From positions 7,254,309-7,318,308 of the forward strand of contig CM070730.1 in the NCBI GenBank assembly GCA_036346275.1: a DNA stretch of 64,000 nt. The letters run 5' to 3'. Both the position numbers and the translations under genes were made by a program. The notes beneath the pieces are model-generated. The model saw only the letters and a program-made list of their open reading frames with translations. It was not told the DNA's origin and did not search any database. This document shows, in pieces, positions 42,697 through 55,029 of the stretch. The DNA is from Otatea glauca (taxonomy: Eukaryota; Streptophyta; Magnoliopsida; Poales; Poaceae). Position 1 is the first letter of the stretch. The number at the start of each line of letters is the position of its first letter.

Positions 42697-43721
42697 CTAC
42701 TACAAGGCCTTCCGTTCGAGGCGAGCCTCTGCGCGGTAATGGGCCGATGCGGCCACATCTGAGGGCCTTAGAGGCGACGATGATTTAAGTGAGCCGAATT
42801 CGTTCCCGGATTGACCCTCATCGAAATTTTGGTTGGCTCATTTGGGCCGCGAATTTTGTACGCGATCCAAATTTGGGTGGTCCAAAATGGGCCACGTCTA
42901 TTGTTCGTAAAGAAGACTTTAGTGGCCCAACCTTTGGTGGTCTAACGGCATCGTATCCACCGTCTACCACTTACCGTCTGTTATCCTGGGCCACATAAAT
43001 TTACCGGACGGTGCAGAGGAGCCCGTTTCAGTGTGGATGGCTGGATAGCCGGGCCCTAACTCCCTGCCCGCCTCTGCCGCCGGTCGCCGCCTTCCGGCCA
43101 TCGCAGTCGTTGCATGCATAGCCCAGTACAGTGTACGACGCTACAGGCATCCGGCTCTCCTGAATTTAGCCAGTGTCGTCGAACAGTGGAGCCACGGTTG
43201 CAATGTTCCACGCATGTCATGGCACCCTTTGTAGGCAGACGCGTGCCCGGAAGAAAAACTTGGAGAACTTAGCATGGGCACGAATGCAATGGCGGCGTGG
43301 CGAAGGAGGTGATGCTCGGCGTGCTCCAGATCCATCCGGGGCGAGGGGATCGAAGGGAACGCAGCGTCGAATGAGGCAGGGTGGCGAAGAGCTAGGGCCC
43401 CCCGGGATGGAGCTCATCTTGCGAGGGAGCGGCGGGAACTGGAAACGGCTGACAATGTCTGGCTGTTGGGGTGGGGATCGGCCAGGACGTTTGTTGGGGC
43501 GGCGGCGGCAGGAAGTCTACAAGCGGGCTTTGTGTCCGGAGGCGCTGCACAGGATGCACTTGGGTTGATCTCTGCAATTGCCTACCACATGGTCTTTTGC
43601 TAAGCACAAAAAATGCGTGTTACAGTCTGGTAGCCCTTCTCACGTGGTGTAGCCCTTCGGATTCGATCGGAGTTTATATGATGTAGCTAGAATGTGCACG
43701 GTCTTAAAAATAAGGGCAGAA
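42697..43721. other. Unassigned, partly GC-rich
   Basis: An ORF on each strand exceeds 60 codons (longest 131, plus, 43,173-43,568), but none shows a domain, and codon usage looks like a GC-rich leader rather than a gene. It may be a remnant of a gene 5' region. No support for a call. Confidence 0.3.
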
Positions 43722-43903
43722 CTAGCGTTCGGACGTCCGATTCTCGAGTATTATGTCGGATGCTCGGTGTAATATTTTTTTTTTCAACGCGTGCAACATT
43801 TTTTTCGCGTGCACATTTTTGCTGTTATCGAAGAAAAATGTTTCACACGTAGGAGAAAAATGTTGCAGAGCGTCTGAAAAAATCAGATGTCCGACTGCTA
43901 GCA
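43722..43903. mobile_element. Candidate MITE, ~182 bp
   Basis: The ends CTAGCGTTCGGACGTCCGAT and, inverted, GCTAGCAGTCGGACATCTGA form imperfect terminal inverted repeats. The interior is T-rich with AAAAATGTT(T/G) repeats. No clear duplication. Confidence 0.45.
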
Positions 43904-44890
43904 ATTCCGTAAACATAAAGAAGATGAATCGCATAGAGAGAATCAAAACAATAATATTGAAGTAACCACGATGAGAGAAAGATTTGGCGAAACCGACTGT
44001 AAAAATTTTAAGCACAACCTTAAAAGAGTATAAAGGATTGTTACTCTTTCACAACCTCTCGAACCTTTTAGGACTCTCAGATCCTTGCCTTATACAAGAA
44101 TCTACTGCTAAAAAATAACCTAGCCTCTAATCCTCTTGTACAACTTTTAATTTGGATGAGTTGATTTGTGGCTTCTTGGTTAATTGCTTCAAAGTCGTTG
44201 TTTTGTGTATCTCTACAAGAGTCACCTTCTTCGTTCTTGAAACCGTGCACGCTAGTTCCATATCTCACAAAATTCTGATTAGATCCAAGGGCTAAGAAGG
44301 GGGTATCCGAGTGTAACAAGTGGTATTAGAACCAAGACTGGATTAATTAGATTTGTAAGAAGGTTGATAAAGCGTCACGTGGCACAAATCACGATCGATG
44401 TCAACGATGTGGAATCAATTGGAGAAATTTGATAGCGGATAAAATTTCAGTGTGTGGCAAAGTGTGATGAAAGATGTCCTTGTCCAATAAGAGTTAATCG
44501 TTACTCTTGAAGGGGATAAATTGAAAAAGACAGGAAGGTAATGGAGCGGAAGGCTAACAGTACAACCCGTCCATATATCTCTCATGAGGTAAAGTACTCA
44601 GTGATCAATGAGAATTTTCCGAATAAATTATAGAAAAAAAACAATAATTGTATATAGTAAAGTCGCTAACAACCGGTTAATGGTAAAGCGACAACTGTGC
44701 ATGTATGAATCATATTCTGAAAGAAAGTAGCCTTCCATAATTACTTTTATGTCTCTCGTTGTGCTTAAAGAATTTGTGGTTGTGCTAAAGTATGATTGTA
44801 CTAATAATCTTTCAGACTAATCTAGGCTCTAATCCTCTCGTGCATCTTTTGCTTTGAATGGGCTGGTTATTGCCTTGCTGATTATTTGGG
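43904..44890 (+). mobile_element. Ty1/copia fragment: LTR remnant, primer site, gag start
   Basis: Position 44,321-44,334 reads TGGTATTAGAACCA, close to the initiator-Met primer site TGGTATCAGAGCCA. Upstream sequence ending GAGTGTAACA fits an LTR end. Downstream, ATG at 44,398 opens MSTMWNQLEKFDSG, a stop, then NFSVWQSVMKDVLVQ and another stop, the N-terminus of a copia gag. A second LTR-like stretch at 44,819-44,880 (CTCTAATCCTCTCGTGCA) resembles 44,127-44,150. No pol remains. Confidence 0.6.
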
Positions 44891-45359
44891 TTCTCCATGA
44901 CTACTCCCATGAGTTTATATTGCTCCTTAGTCCTTTTTTAAAAGAGAAGTAGAAAACTTACTAAAAAAAGTAGGAATTACAATTATGTTAGAATTCATCT
45001 AGTACTTTTTATAACACATCTTTTCAAATTTTAAAAGATACAAGTCATCCTGTTTAACAGTGGATATGACTGGATCCTTGAGGATACCCTCTGTAGAGGG
45101 TCTTCAATGTGACAATAACTCCAGCATGGACTCTAGGCTACGCGTGAATTCCTGATCTAGGCCATCTAGCAACTTGGATTTAGGGGAGGGGAGGGGCTAT
45201 ATGAGGCATCGCTTCTCGGGGTGATCGACTAGTGAAGGAGGTTAGACGTGGGATTAGGGTGTTTTTTTGAGGTTTGGCTGTGAAGAGAGAAGCTGGGGTG
45301 GCTGCCGCCGTAGTCACCATTGAACTGACGCATGTGTGGGGTTACGGCACCACTATCTA
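44891..45359. other. Unassigned sequence
   Basis: No ORF or repeat recognised, except an inverted pair CCTTGAGGATACCCTCTG/CAGAGGGT near 45,075-45,100. Confidence 0.35.
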
Positions 45360-46892
45360 GTGATATGTAGGTGTCGGCATTATTTCACTAAAACCGAAAA
45401 CCAAATCTAATTAACCAAGAAAATCGGTTTTTTGGGTTTATCTTTTGGTTTTTATTCCGACGCTATTGGGTTTCGGTTTTCGATTCAGTTTTTTCATTTT
45501 GGAAACCGAACAAACTGAAACCCGAATAGTTGAATCACACGTTACACAAAATTCCCCACCCCCTAGATTGAATCACCCCCATTCGGCCATTCCCGAGCTG
45601 AGATCCCAAGTCCCACCCCTAGATCGAATCGCCCTTCTCCTTGGACTCTGTTGTCTCCTTCGACGCCTCGATATCTATTGCCGACGCCTCCTCCCTCGCC
45701 GCTACCTTGAGTCGATGTCATCACCGCCGTTGACACCTCATCCCACGGTGCCGCCTCGAGCCAACGTCATCCTTGCCTCCATATGCCCTTCATCCATCCC
45801 CAAGCACTGCCATGCCGACGCTGTCCCCACACACAGCCTCCCTCCTCCTGAACTCTCTCCGGCAGCTCTGTGCTTCCTCGGTCTGGCAAGATAGAACTCC
45901 ACCTCCTCATAAAATTTTAGACTTGAGTTGTATTTGGTTCCTTTATTGCTCAATGGTTGTATGTAGTACTCCACCCTGCTATGCAATCTTGTGGAAACAT
46001 TTGTGCTCATTTCAGACTAGGATACATCAAGTTCAGAAATTCTGATGAATACATCACAGTAGCATAGCTTATTTTGTTGTGATTTGTTGTTAGCTTCACA
46101 TTGCTTGTCACATGCTGCAAAGTGCAAATGTTGAATTTTGGTTTTAGTAGATTGCTATTTAGATTGATATACCCTGCTAGATTGCTATTTAGACATTGAT
46201 GTCAGCTTTTTTTGTGATAGTGATCATCAGATGGAGTAAATGTTATCGCTTCATTTCTTTGTGATTGGATGGTAGTAGCACAATAAATTTTAATTATGTT
46301 ATGATCATTTCACTGAATAGCAATGGATGTCATTATTATGCCCTCTGTGCAGCTGTGAGTCCGGTGAGGTAAGGCTCCGCTTCATGCTCCTTCTTTGTTC
46401 CCCTTGCTGTTGGTTAGGAATTTGTCAATGCCATGGGTCAAAGAGAGAGCTTCTGCTTTGTTCCCATTGCAACTCAAGTGGGTGGGCTTAGCAAAGCCTG
46501 AAGAACTGATGGAAACCCATACTGTCTATTTTGGCCTTATTGGATACAGAAATGATGGTCTCTTAGTATTTGTTAATCCAAATAATGTGTGCAATTACAA
46601 TTATATATGAAAGAATTTAGTATGTGATAGCAATGCTTGATGTTGGTATGTAATAGCAATGCTAAAGTACATATCCCTACAATACTAATGCTATGTATGC
46701 TATGCATTTCTCAGGGAGTCAGGTGATCTCATCTTAGTTTGGAATTGGAACAACGGCCACAACAACTAAACTATCCCGCAACGTATTGTTTGCTTTATTG
46801 CTTATTTTCTTGGTCAATTCCTTTTTTTATTTTCAATCACTAACCGTTGTGTTGCATTGTTGCTCGATTTGTAGATGGTGGAGTCCGACGAT

Positions 46893-47085
46893 AACCCTAG
46901 AAATCGTGATAGCCAAATGATTCTTCTTGTTCTTTGTTCGATGAGTATAGAAAACTATATGCTCCAAGTGATAAGGCACCGCATCCGATGAAAACCCTAG
47001 AAATCATGATAGCCAAATGATTCTTTTTGTTCTTTGTTTGATGAGTATAGAAAACTATATGCTCCAAGTGATAAGGTACCATATT
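46893..47085. repeat. Two-copy 100-bp tandem duplication
   Basis: Copies starting at 46,893 and 46,993 share AACCCTAGAAATC, GATAGCCAAATGATTCTT and GAGTATAGAAAACTATATGC, with few substitutions. They lie just upstream of the dimerisation-domain remnant. Confidence 0.8.
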
Positions 47086-47149
47086 CCAATGATTCGTAAG
47101 AACCTGTGAAAGGAGCACTAGGTTAATGAAATCCCTAATTGTATAAAAG

Positions 47150-47422
47150 ATGAGAATGAGTAATACTGAAATTGGCACTAGCAAGTCTGAACTTGACAAA
47201 TACGTTAGTGGAGAGAATGAAGAAGACAATGAAGATTTTGATGTTCTTGAGTGGTGGAAGTACAATTCTCCTAGATTCCCAATATTGTCTCGCTTGGCTC
47301 GTGATGTATTAACAGTTTCTATATCAATAGTTGCATCTGAGTCGACTTTCAGCACGTGGGGACGTGTCCTTGATAACTTTAGTAGCTCACTCACGCCTTT
47401 TATGGTCCAATGCCTGGTTTGA
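47150..47422 (+). pseudogene. hAT transposase C-terminal dimerisation domain remnant
   Basis: Open frame of 90 residues with LDKYVSGENEEDNEDFDVLE then WWKYNSPRFPILSRLARDVL, SIVASESTFSTWGRVLDNF and SSLTPFMVQCLV. This is the classical hAT C-terminal (Ac/RICESLEEPER) domain, in which WW..N...P.L..LA.D.L and ASE..FS are diagnostic. The catalytic part upstream is missing, so this is a fragment. RICESLEEPER-like host genes share the domain, but none is encoded here. Confidence 0.85.
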
Positions 47423-49035
47423 ACATAGGATTGGTTATGACGATCCCTTCCTGTCAATATTGAAGAATATCCAATGGATTTGGCCAAAATTGAGGAAGGT
47501 AAATAGATAAATTACTTTACTAATTGATGCCTTTAATTATATCTTTCTTGTTCATGCAGAAAATTGAATGATGATTGATTTTATCCCATCTCAGGTATAA
47601 TTGCAGAAGATGTTGGCAATTCGTTCAAGGCAAACTCCAAATCCGAGTCGATCACCAAAACTAGGGAGACTACTTCCTAAATCTAGGTGAGATTCCATAC
47701 AATTTCTTCTATACTATTGGTTATTTGTATTCGTTTGTGGTATGGTGTATCTATATCTGTATATTGTCTCTTTTCTTTTTTAATTTAGATGCTGATAGTT
47801 TGGCTAAAATGATTCACATTGTCCAAAGTAATGGTTTCCTCAAGACATGTCTGGGTTAAAATTTTAAAAATAAATATCCAAAAGAATGAAGTGTAGTTGG
47901 TCTTTCTCTTTTAGGTGATGGTTAATGACTGTTGCGCTAGAGGAAGGTGAGCATAAATCAAAATAGAATTGAAATACTTTAGGAAAGTAATTTCTATGAA
48001 TTATGTTTATAAATCCCTATCATGAACCATGGTTAAAATATTCCTATGGTTGGTCTAGCATAATGCCATTTTGACAAAAGATATGCTTTCTGAAAATTAA
48101 TGGAATGATGCTATCGATTTTGTAAATTCTTTACATGACAGAATCTACATGAAACCAAAACGAGTGCTGTTTTATGAAGTTAACTCAACACTGGAACACT
48201 GGAACTTCTAAGCTTCTAACTTCTAAGAAACAACACTGAATTATTTGATCCTATGCTATTTGCGAAAGAAAAAACTGAGATAAGATATATTGATCGACAT
48301 GATAACAATAGGGGGACACTAAGGTTGTGTGAAACTACAAATATAAGCAGCAGCTAAGTAAGCATTTCACTGAGAATTCTGATGATGTACCTTTTTTTAC
48401 GAATATTGCCAATCTGGCTCATGAACTGAAATTCCTTTTCTAGAGCTTGGAGGAATGTCTTTCCAGGATTCTCTTGAGAAGAGTAAGTGGCTTCTCTGTT
48501 GATATCTTTGTAGAAGCTTGAGCATCATGCTCCTTAAGTTGAAGTTGCTTAACTCCAATAATCTCCAACCATATCTAACAGTTCTCTTTGACAGCATCCT
48601 GACACCAAGAACTACGTTACTAAAGCTGGACGTCTGAATCAAAGTCTGATCACAAGTGGCAGTGTTTAGCTGGTAGAATTGTCTTCATATTAATGTAAAT
48701 ACTGTTTGGAACAAAGTTTGTAGATTGAGGTTTAAATTTGCACTCTGTAGTAGTGCCTAAGATAGACCGTGTCATCTTTTTATTTGTATGCTATTTATTG
48801 ACATTCTTATTGGACAGATTGAGGTTTAAATTAGCATGATGTTTATTAACATGCTTGTTGAGTTGTTGGACAGATCAATGTTGCTTACCCTTTTTCGGTT
48901 TACAAAAAGCCAAATCAAAATTTTTCGGCTAAATCGGTTCGGTTTTCTATTTTTGACTAAGAAACTCGGCTGTCATTTTCCAAAAACCGAAAAAACAAAC
49001 TGATTTACCCAAATTAAACGAATGCTGGTGATATA

Positions 49036-49397
49036 CTAAGATGACAAGATATTGATAGATAGGATCTATGATGATGTTATTGCTTTTAGTATAACTAGTA
49101 TAGTGCCAGTGCTAACGCTACGACGGCAGTACATTTGCTTATCAATTAAATAAAAGATAAGTATGGATATAATACTTAATAATAAATAATCTTGTGATCA
49201 CATTGTACGTACTACATATTTAGAAGGAGAACGAATCAAACAAGGAAATAAACAGGGAGGATCTGCATGCAAGGAAACCAGACTTGAATTGCCAAAACTG
49301 TATGTACTACATATTTGGAAGGAGAGCGAATCAAACAAGGAAATAAACAGGGAGGATCCGCATGCCGAAGGTGTTTCCTTGATCTCCTCCACGCATC
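49036..49397. repeat. Intergenic, with a two-copy ~97-bp repeat
   Basis: 49,209-49,275 and 49,306-49,372 both contain TACTACATATTT(A/G)GAAGGAG and CAAGGAAATAAACAGGGAGG. TAGTATAGTGCCAGTGCTAA near 49,098 resembles the GTGCCCGTGCGTTGC terminus common in grass repeats. Confidence 0.55.
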
Positions 49398-49574
49398 ATG
49401 GTGGCCAAGATCGCCTCGAAGGCCGGCGTCGACAGCCTCCGCCGCCTCCCGCCGGCAAGAAGGTACGCGTCCATCTCCGCAGCCGATCGCAAGCCGCAAG
49501 CCCTCTGTGTAGTCGGCAGGGGGTCGAACGCCGCGCGGGCAGCAGTATGTCATCCTGAAAAGTTGAATCAATAA
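49398..49574 (+). CDS. Small ORF or orphan first exon, 58 codons
   Basis: ATG at 49,398 opens MVAKIASKAGVDSLRRLPPA then RRYASISAADRKPQ, Arg/Ser/Ala-rich with almost no acids, which looks like an organellar targeting peptide. A GTACGC donor (AAGAAG/GTACGC) occurs after codon 22, so it may be a first exon whose gene is missing or a captured fragment. The minus strand is also open. Not recognised. Confidence 0.25.
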   Translation: MVAKIASKAGVDSLRRLPPARRYASISAADRKPQALCVVGRGSNAARAAVCHPEKLNQ

Positions 49575-50692
49575 TGGCTTCCCTAATTGTCATCCAAATA
49601 TGAATGCTAACATATAGCACCATTTATGCATCCTGATTGAGGCTAATTATTATCAGAATATCTGTTACTTCCTATAGTGTATTTAGGAATAATTCCTAAA
49701 ATGAACTTATTCCTTATATTTATCACACGATAATTGCATTTCATACACACATTCCTTATATAATATTTTTTGCTAAATAATATTATGGCGGCGGTACGTG
49801 AGCGCCTTGTATAGGATGTGGTGCACATGCATGAATGGAAGAAAATTAAGAGCGCGATTCATGATACTGACTGGTATGGTAAATATTGAATCGAAATCAA
49901 ATGGGTTTATATTTGCAACATAAATTCCATATATATAGTTCAATTGAAATATATATATATATATATATGTGCGGGCTCTCCTGTTGTGGGCCACATGAGT
50001 GAATGAGTTAGACACATTAAACAACGGCCATCGGATGTGGGTGATTAAAACTAAGGAAAGATCTGAGACGTTCATTTTGATGAATGCAAGTTTCTGGGGA
50101 CGTTTTACTGGGTGCACGAACATTGGACCATCTCTAATGAGGTGCATTATTTAGGGTAGACGTAAGAAAAATTGCTTAGGTGCATTATAAAGGGGTATAA
50201 ATACTCTTATTTGATTCCATTATTACTTCTGTGGACGGAGTACACAATAGATACATGCGCATTCAACTGTACGCGCGTGTGTATATATCCACTGTATTTT
50301 ATAATGCTAATGCTAGTAAGTAGCAGCACACTCGTATCGGCAACATAGCTCCTGTTAATCTCTTGATATATATGAGTGAGCAATGTGACAATCAAGCTCC
50401 TTGATCTCACTTGACAAGAAAACTTTGATGCATTATTGAAATATCTTCGAACAAAATAACTAGACCATAGATCTGTGGCCAAGAAACAGAACCAACCAAA
50501 AGCACGTCATAGAATTAATCGGCCAACCAAAAGCGTGATCCACCCACACATCCATCTAATCCCAAGCAAGAAACTAATGCACCAAGCTGACAGGTGCGAT
50601 CCAAATCTCGCAGGTTTGCAGGCAGGCTGCTGCTAAGTATTCTTCTTCTTGCTGGCCTCCTCTGCCCGTTCTTGGTTTCTATCCGTGCCGCC
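49575..50692 (+). promoter_or_regulatory. Upstream region of the pectin acetylesterase gene
   Basis: AT-rich, with a (TA)n microsatellite at 49,950-49,969. A GTATAAATAC box lies at 50,196, which is 490 bp before the ATG. No better-placed TATA box was seen, so the core promoter is unresolved. No ORF is supported. Confidence 0.35.
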
Positions 50693-53600
50693 ATGGCTCG
50701 GCGGCGCTGGACATGGGCAGCAGCCGTCGCCACGGCTGTGCTCACTACCGTGGCTTTGGTCGTCGTCGCCGCGGCCGCGGCGGAGGTGGTCGAGGAGAGG
50801 CTGGTGGTGAACATGACTCTCCTCCCGGGTGCTTCGGCGACAGGTGCAGGCAAGTCCACGTCCCATCTAGTTCTCTCTCTTTTCTGTACGTTTCTTTTTC
50901 CAATCCCCATTGCCTTGTGTAAGCTTTGCGTGCCGATTGCTGCACGGCTGCACCGTATGCCAGTATGCTGTTGCTTTGTCAATTGCACCTCGCTTGCCGA
51001 ATTTGTCGACGATGAATTCACAGTGTATTGACAAGAACAGATAGGAAAATTCAGCACTATGCATGCGAGTCGTTTCCTTAAAATTTCCCAAACATGTCAA
51101 ACCAGACACACGTACAGCCCGTCACATCTTGTGGTTGCAAGCCAAACGCAGCAAGGGCCCTCCATGTGATTTCCAATCCCAAGCCCCAACCCGTGTACAG
51201 TGTACTAGCACGCATTCACTACTGGCCAATCATGCAACACACGCACACACACACTCAACAAAAGTTTCAGAGATGGGGTTGGAGAGATCAGAGACGCTCG
51301 AACACACACGATACTACATGACATGCTTACATTGTCTTTGTATTGTTTGCGCGCGTGTATGTTTGCGTGTGACTGTGTATATATGCAGTGTGCCTCGACG
51401 GGAGCCCTCCGGCGTACCACCTCCACCGCGGCGCCGGCGCCGGCGCTCGCAGCTGGCTGCTCCAGTTCGAGGGTGGCGGGTGGTGCAACGACGTGCCGTC
51501 GTGCACGGAGAGAGCCGGGACGCGGCGAGGGTCCACCCGGTTCGTGACCAAGCTCGAGGTCTTCTCCGGCGTGCTCAGCAACGATCCGGCCATGAACCCA
51601 GGTACGATCAATCTCAACTTCGTCTGAATTGTTTGGTTTCACGCACCAATCAGAGTAAAAGCACGCAATTCTTTTCGTCTTACCCGCTCATCCTTATACG
51701 CCAAGTCGTCAACCACATATGTTTCGGTTCTTGGTGGTACAGTTTGCTTTTTCAAAAGGTGACAGCGAATCAACAATCACAATCGGGTAGGTAGCACGAA
51801 CAGTTGCTTTTTTTTTGGGTCCATGAATTTTCTCGCGAATTCAACCGTATGGTCCTACAAGAATAATTACAGTATTAACGTGGGGATGGATATAGGTTCC
51901 GCAATGCTGCAGTTACTGGCCCACTTCTGCATCAAGCTGTTGAAAATTTTCTGGTCCAAAAATTGGATTCTTGTTAGTTTTATGTTTGCTTGTTTGGTAA
52001 ATATATTCCAATATTTGTAGTCATGTTAGACGAAATTTATAGTAGTTAATATGTGACTATTAGTTTTGTTACCCAGCAGCTCAAGTCTTCATCCTTCTAA
52101 AGGCAAGCTTAGTTTCCGATTGCCACAGAAATTTTACAGTATTGCCCTTGCTTTGCTCTCCAATTAATACTGCCACTCCCTTGCTTATCGAAATGCGCAT
52201 TATCCTAGTTCATCATCATATTTGACAATATTAGAGATTTTTCACGCGCTTTTTTGCCAACGAAATTGAGCAGATTTCTACAATTGGAATCGCGTGAAGC
52301 TGCGCTACTGCGACGGTGGCTCCTTCTCTGGTGATTCAGAGTTCAAAAGTGGCGTATGAGCCCTTGTTTCCCTCACTCAATTCACAACTCAAGCCAGCAA
52401 GTGTATATAAGTTTCTGTACATCAGTTTCTCACTGTTTCGTGTTTGCCACTACTTGAGAGGTCAAAGGATATGGGATGCTATTATCGGTGATCTCCTTCC
52501 AAAGGGCCTTGCAAAAGCCGAAAAGGTTGCTTAATTCTCCTCCAAACCTGTTGTTTCACCTTGGTACTTTCTGCATAAACATCATTTTTTTCCCAATAAT
52601 TAAATAAAGCTGGGATGGCAAAATGAGTTGTGCACTCTAACTGGTTACGTTCATTCTGGTGATTCACAACCAGCAAAACTCAGTCATTTTTAAGAGTTAG
52701 TCCTGTGATCATTTTATGGTTTTGAGTAAGTTCTGCTTCTGCATCCTTCAGGTACTGCTCTCAGGCTGCTCAGCAGGAGGCCTAGCTACATTCTTCCACT
52801 GCGACAACCTCAAGGAGCATCTCGGAGGCGCTGCCACGGTGAAATGCCTGAGTGACGCCGGATTTTTCCTTGATGTGTAACATTGAAGGCTAATTAAGCA
52901 AAATTTTACTTTGGCTCCCTGATGCTTTTAGTCATTGTGTTGAAAAGTACTTCATGTCATTTTGCAGGGACGACATTTCTGGTAACAACACCGTTAGACC
53001 TTTCTTTAGCAGCCTAGTCGCTTTGCAGGTTTGTGACTAGTTAAACATGTCTTCTCACATTGAATTTTGCAATATTTGATGATGTTTCAAAGCCATGAGC
53101 TTTCGTGTAGGGAGCTCAGAAGAATTTGAACAAAGACTGTTTGAGTTCGACAGAATATCCATACCAGGTCTCTGCTCTTCATATTCTTCCTCCCCTTTCA
53201 GAATTCCGAATTACATTGATCGCAAGCCGTACTAATCCTCCTTGCCATCTCCCTGTACAGTGCTTCTTTCCGCAATATGCACTTCCAAACATCAGAACCC
53301 CATATTTCATCTTGAATTCAGCTTACGACATATATCAGGTAAAAAAAATGCTGCTTAATATTTTTCAGCATCTGGTCACAAGTGATAATGCACGCCTTTA
53401 CTTCTTGGGCAGTTCCATCACAATTTTGTTCCCCCTTCATCTGATCCTGGAGGGCACTGGAGCCGCTGTAAATCGGACCCTAGTGCATGCAGCAAATCCC
53501 AAATTGCAATTCTACAAGGTTACATTTTGTCTTCATACTAAATTGTCGTGTGAGATTCTGGATTAAGTTATTGTCTGGAGGAAATTCAGACTAAGTATTT

Positions 53601-54041
53601 GTCCTCATAGCATTCAGATTGAGATTACATTGAACGAACACCTGTGAGATTCTAGATTTAAGTTGCTGTCTTCAGGACATTCTTCAGAGTTCTGAATTTA
53701 TCTGCAGGCCTGAGAAGCGCAATGTTGACAGCTCTGGAACAGTTTGAAGGCGAACCAAAGGTAGGGATGTTCATCAATTCTTGCTTTGCGCATTGCCAGA
53801 GTGAGCTGCAGGACACATGGTTCGCACCAAGTTCCCCCAGGTTACATAATAAGGTGCTAACAATATACCAGAACAAGCTGTATGTACCTTTTTTAGATAT
53901 GGATGGTGCTTTGGTTAATATATGTTGGAGTTTCAGACCATTGCAGAGCTGGTTGGTGATTGGTTCTTTGAAAGGGGTGTTGCCCAAGAAGTCGACTGCG
54001 CCTATCCTTGTGACTCAACTTGTCACAACCTTACCATCTAA
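50693..54041 (+). CDS. Pectin acetylesterase (carbohydrate esterase family 13), 11 exons
   Basis: Exons: 50693-50843, 51389-51601, 52274-52353, about 52430-52525, 52752-52876, 52968-53028, 53111-53167, 53261-53338, 53413-53518, 53708-53853, 53937-54041 (TAA). That gives about 405 residues, the usual family length. The start lies in an excellent context (GCCGCCATGG). An in-frame GTG-led extension upstream is ignored. Residues 8-30 form a hydrophobic signal or anchor segment, so the enzyme enters the secretory route to the cell wall, where the family removes acetyl groups from pectin. Motifs are CLDGSPPAYHLHRG, LQFEGGGWCNDV, YNWNRVKLRYCDGGSFSGD, the nucleophile block GCSAGG (exon 5), the Asp block NSAYDIYQ (exon 8) and the His block FHHNFVPPSSDPGGHW (exon 9), i.e. 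a Notum-like triad. Cys pairs (KCLSDAGFF, DCAYPCDSTCHN) are kept. Only exon 4's acceptor is uncertain. Confidence 0.92.
51229..51260 (+). repeat. CA microsatellite in intron 1 of the esterase gene
   Basis: A short ACACACGCACACACACACTC tract with no apparent consequence for splicing. Confidence 0.7.
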
Positions 54042-55029
54042 CCAGGTTAGTTTCTTTCCTGAGCAGCTGTATTTTTGAACATAACTACACCATTGGCTTG
54101 TGTACTGTCTCAAAATACAGTTGTCATGTGCTTGCACTTCAGGCAAAATGAATGAATCTGACCAATAATGCTTCAGTGATTATAGGAATTGGGGAATTTA
54201 GGAGTTTGGCAGCTGGTCAAAATAGCAAAGATTTCCTTTACTCGGTGAATAAACTGAAGGAAGAAACAGTGTTACATTATAAGTGCACTTCTATGCAGAA
54301 TCAACATGTCATGCTACTTTGATAGGATAGCAGGCCAATACTGAAGCATTTATTAATATTCTGCTCACCTTTTACAATAAAAATATGCTGTACTTGATCT
54401 TACTTTGACAGAAGATGATGCATATTACTGAATCTTCGAAGCAGACGAAATCTGAAAGAACCAACTTTTCAGCCCAAACAAATTCAATGCCTCCACCTTG
54501 CACATTTGGCTAGTACTCAAGGTGAACTGAAGATTGCACCTTTTTTTATGCGGAATGGAAGCTCAGAAATCCACAATGGAGGTCCCCTGCAAAAGCATTA
54601 GCATCCCGCCCCAATTCCACACCATCAGCAGTTGTCGACAAATGATTATTTACCTGTATGTAATTCTCCTTGCATCACAATTCATTTGACATCTCATTTG
54701 GATGAACAGAATGCAGAGCCAAAGCTCTTCAAAGAACTGCAACTTTTCACAATTTCGTTTTCTGGTCACCGGTACATGAACAGATGAACTGATCTTCAAC
54801 AAAAAAAAGCCAAAGAAATGCATCTTTCACAAGATATTACTACTACATCGAATGTTCTACACTATTTGTTCAGAAGTTCAGAACAGCATGGCAGAAGCAG
54901 GAATTACAAGTTTCAACTAGCTAGGCCTGTACCACTGTAGGACTAGGCTATTCTATGCTCATTTGAGTCATCCTAATCCTGTTTTGTGCTTCATGTCGAC
55001 ATAAAGAGAAGCCTTAGCCATCCATCTAG
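54042..55029. other. Intergenic between convergent genes
   Basis: The 3' flanks of the plus-strand esterase and the minus-strand DUF295 gene face each other here. AATAAA-type signals occur near 54,247 (GAATAAAC) and 54,377 (CAATAAAAATATG) for the plus strand. No ORF is supported. Confidence 0.45.

Larger units (their letters stand above)
45368..49027 (+). mobile_element. Decayed hAT transposon, 3.66 kb
   Basis: Flanks are GTGATATG (45,360-45,367) and GTGATATA (49,028-49,035), seven of eight bases identical and of hAT length. Subterminal regions on both sides carry repeated AAACCGAA/TTCGGTTT motifs (45,390-45,510 and 48,895-49,005). The body contains a hAT dimerisation-domain remnant at 47,150. 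The extreme ends (TAGGTGTCGGCATT and, inverted, CAGCATTCG) match only partly, so end assignment is tentative. Confidence 0.6.
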
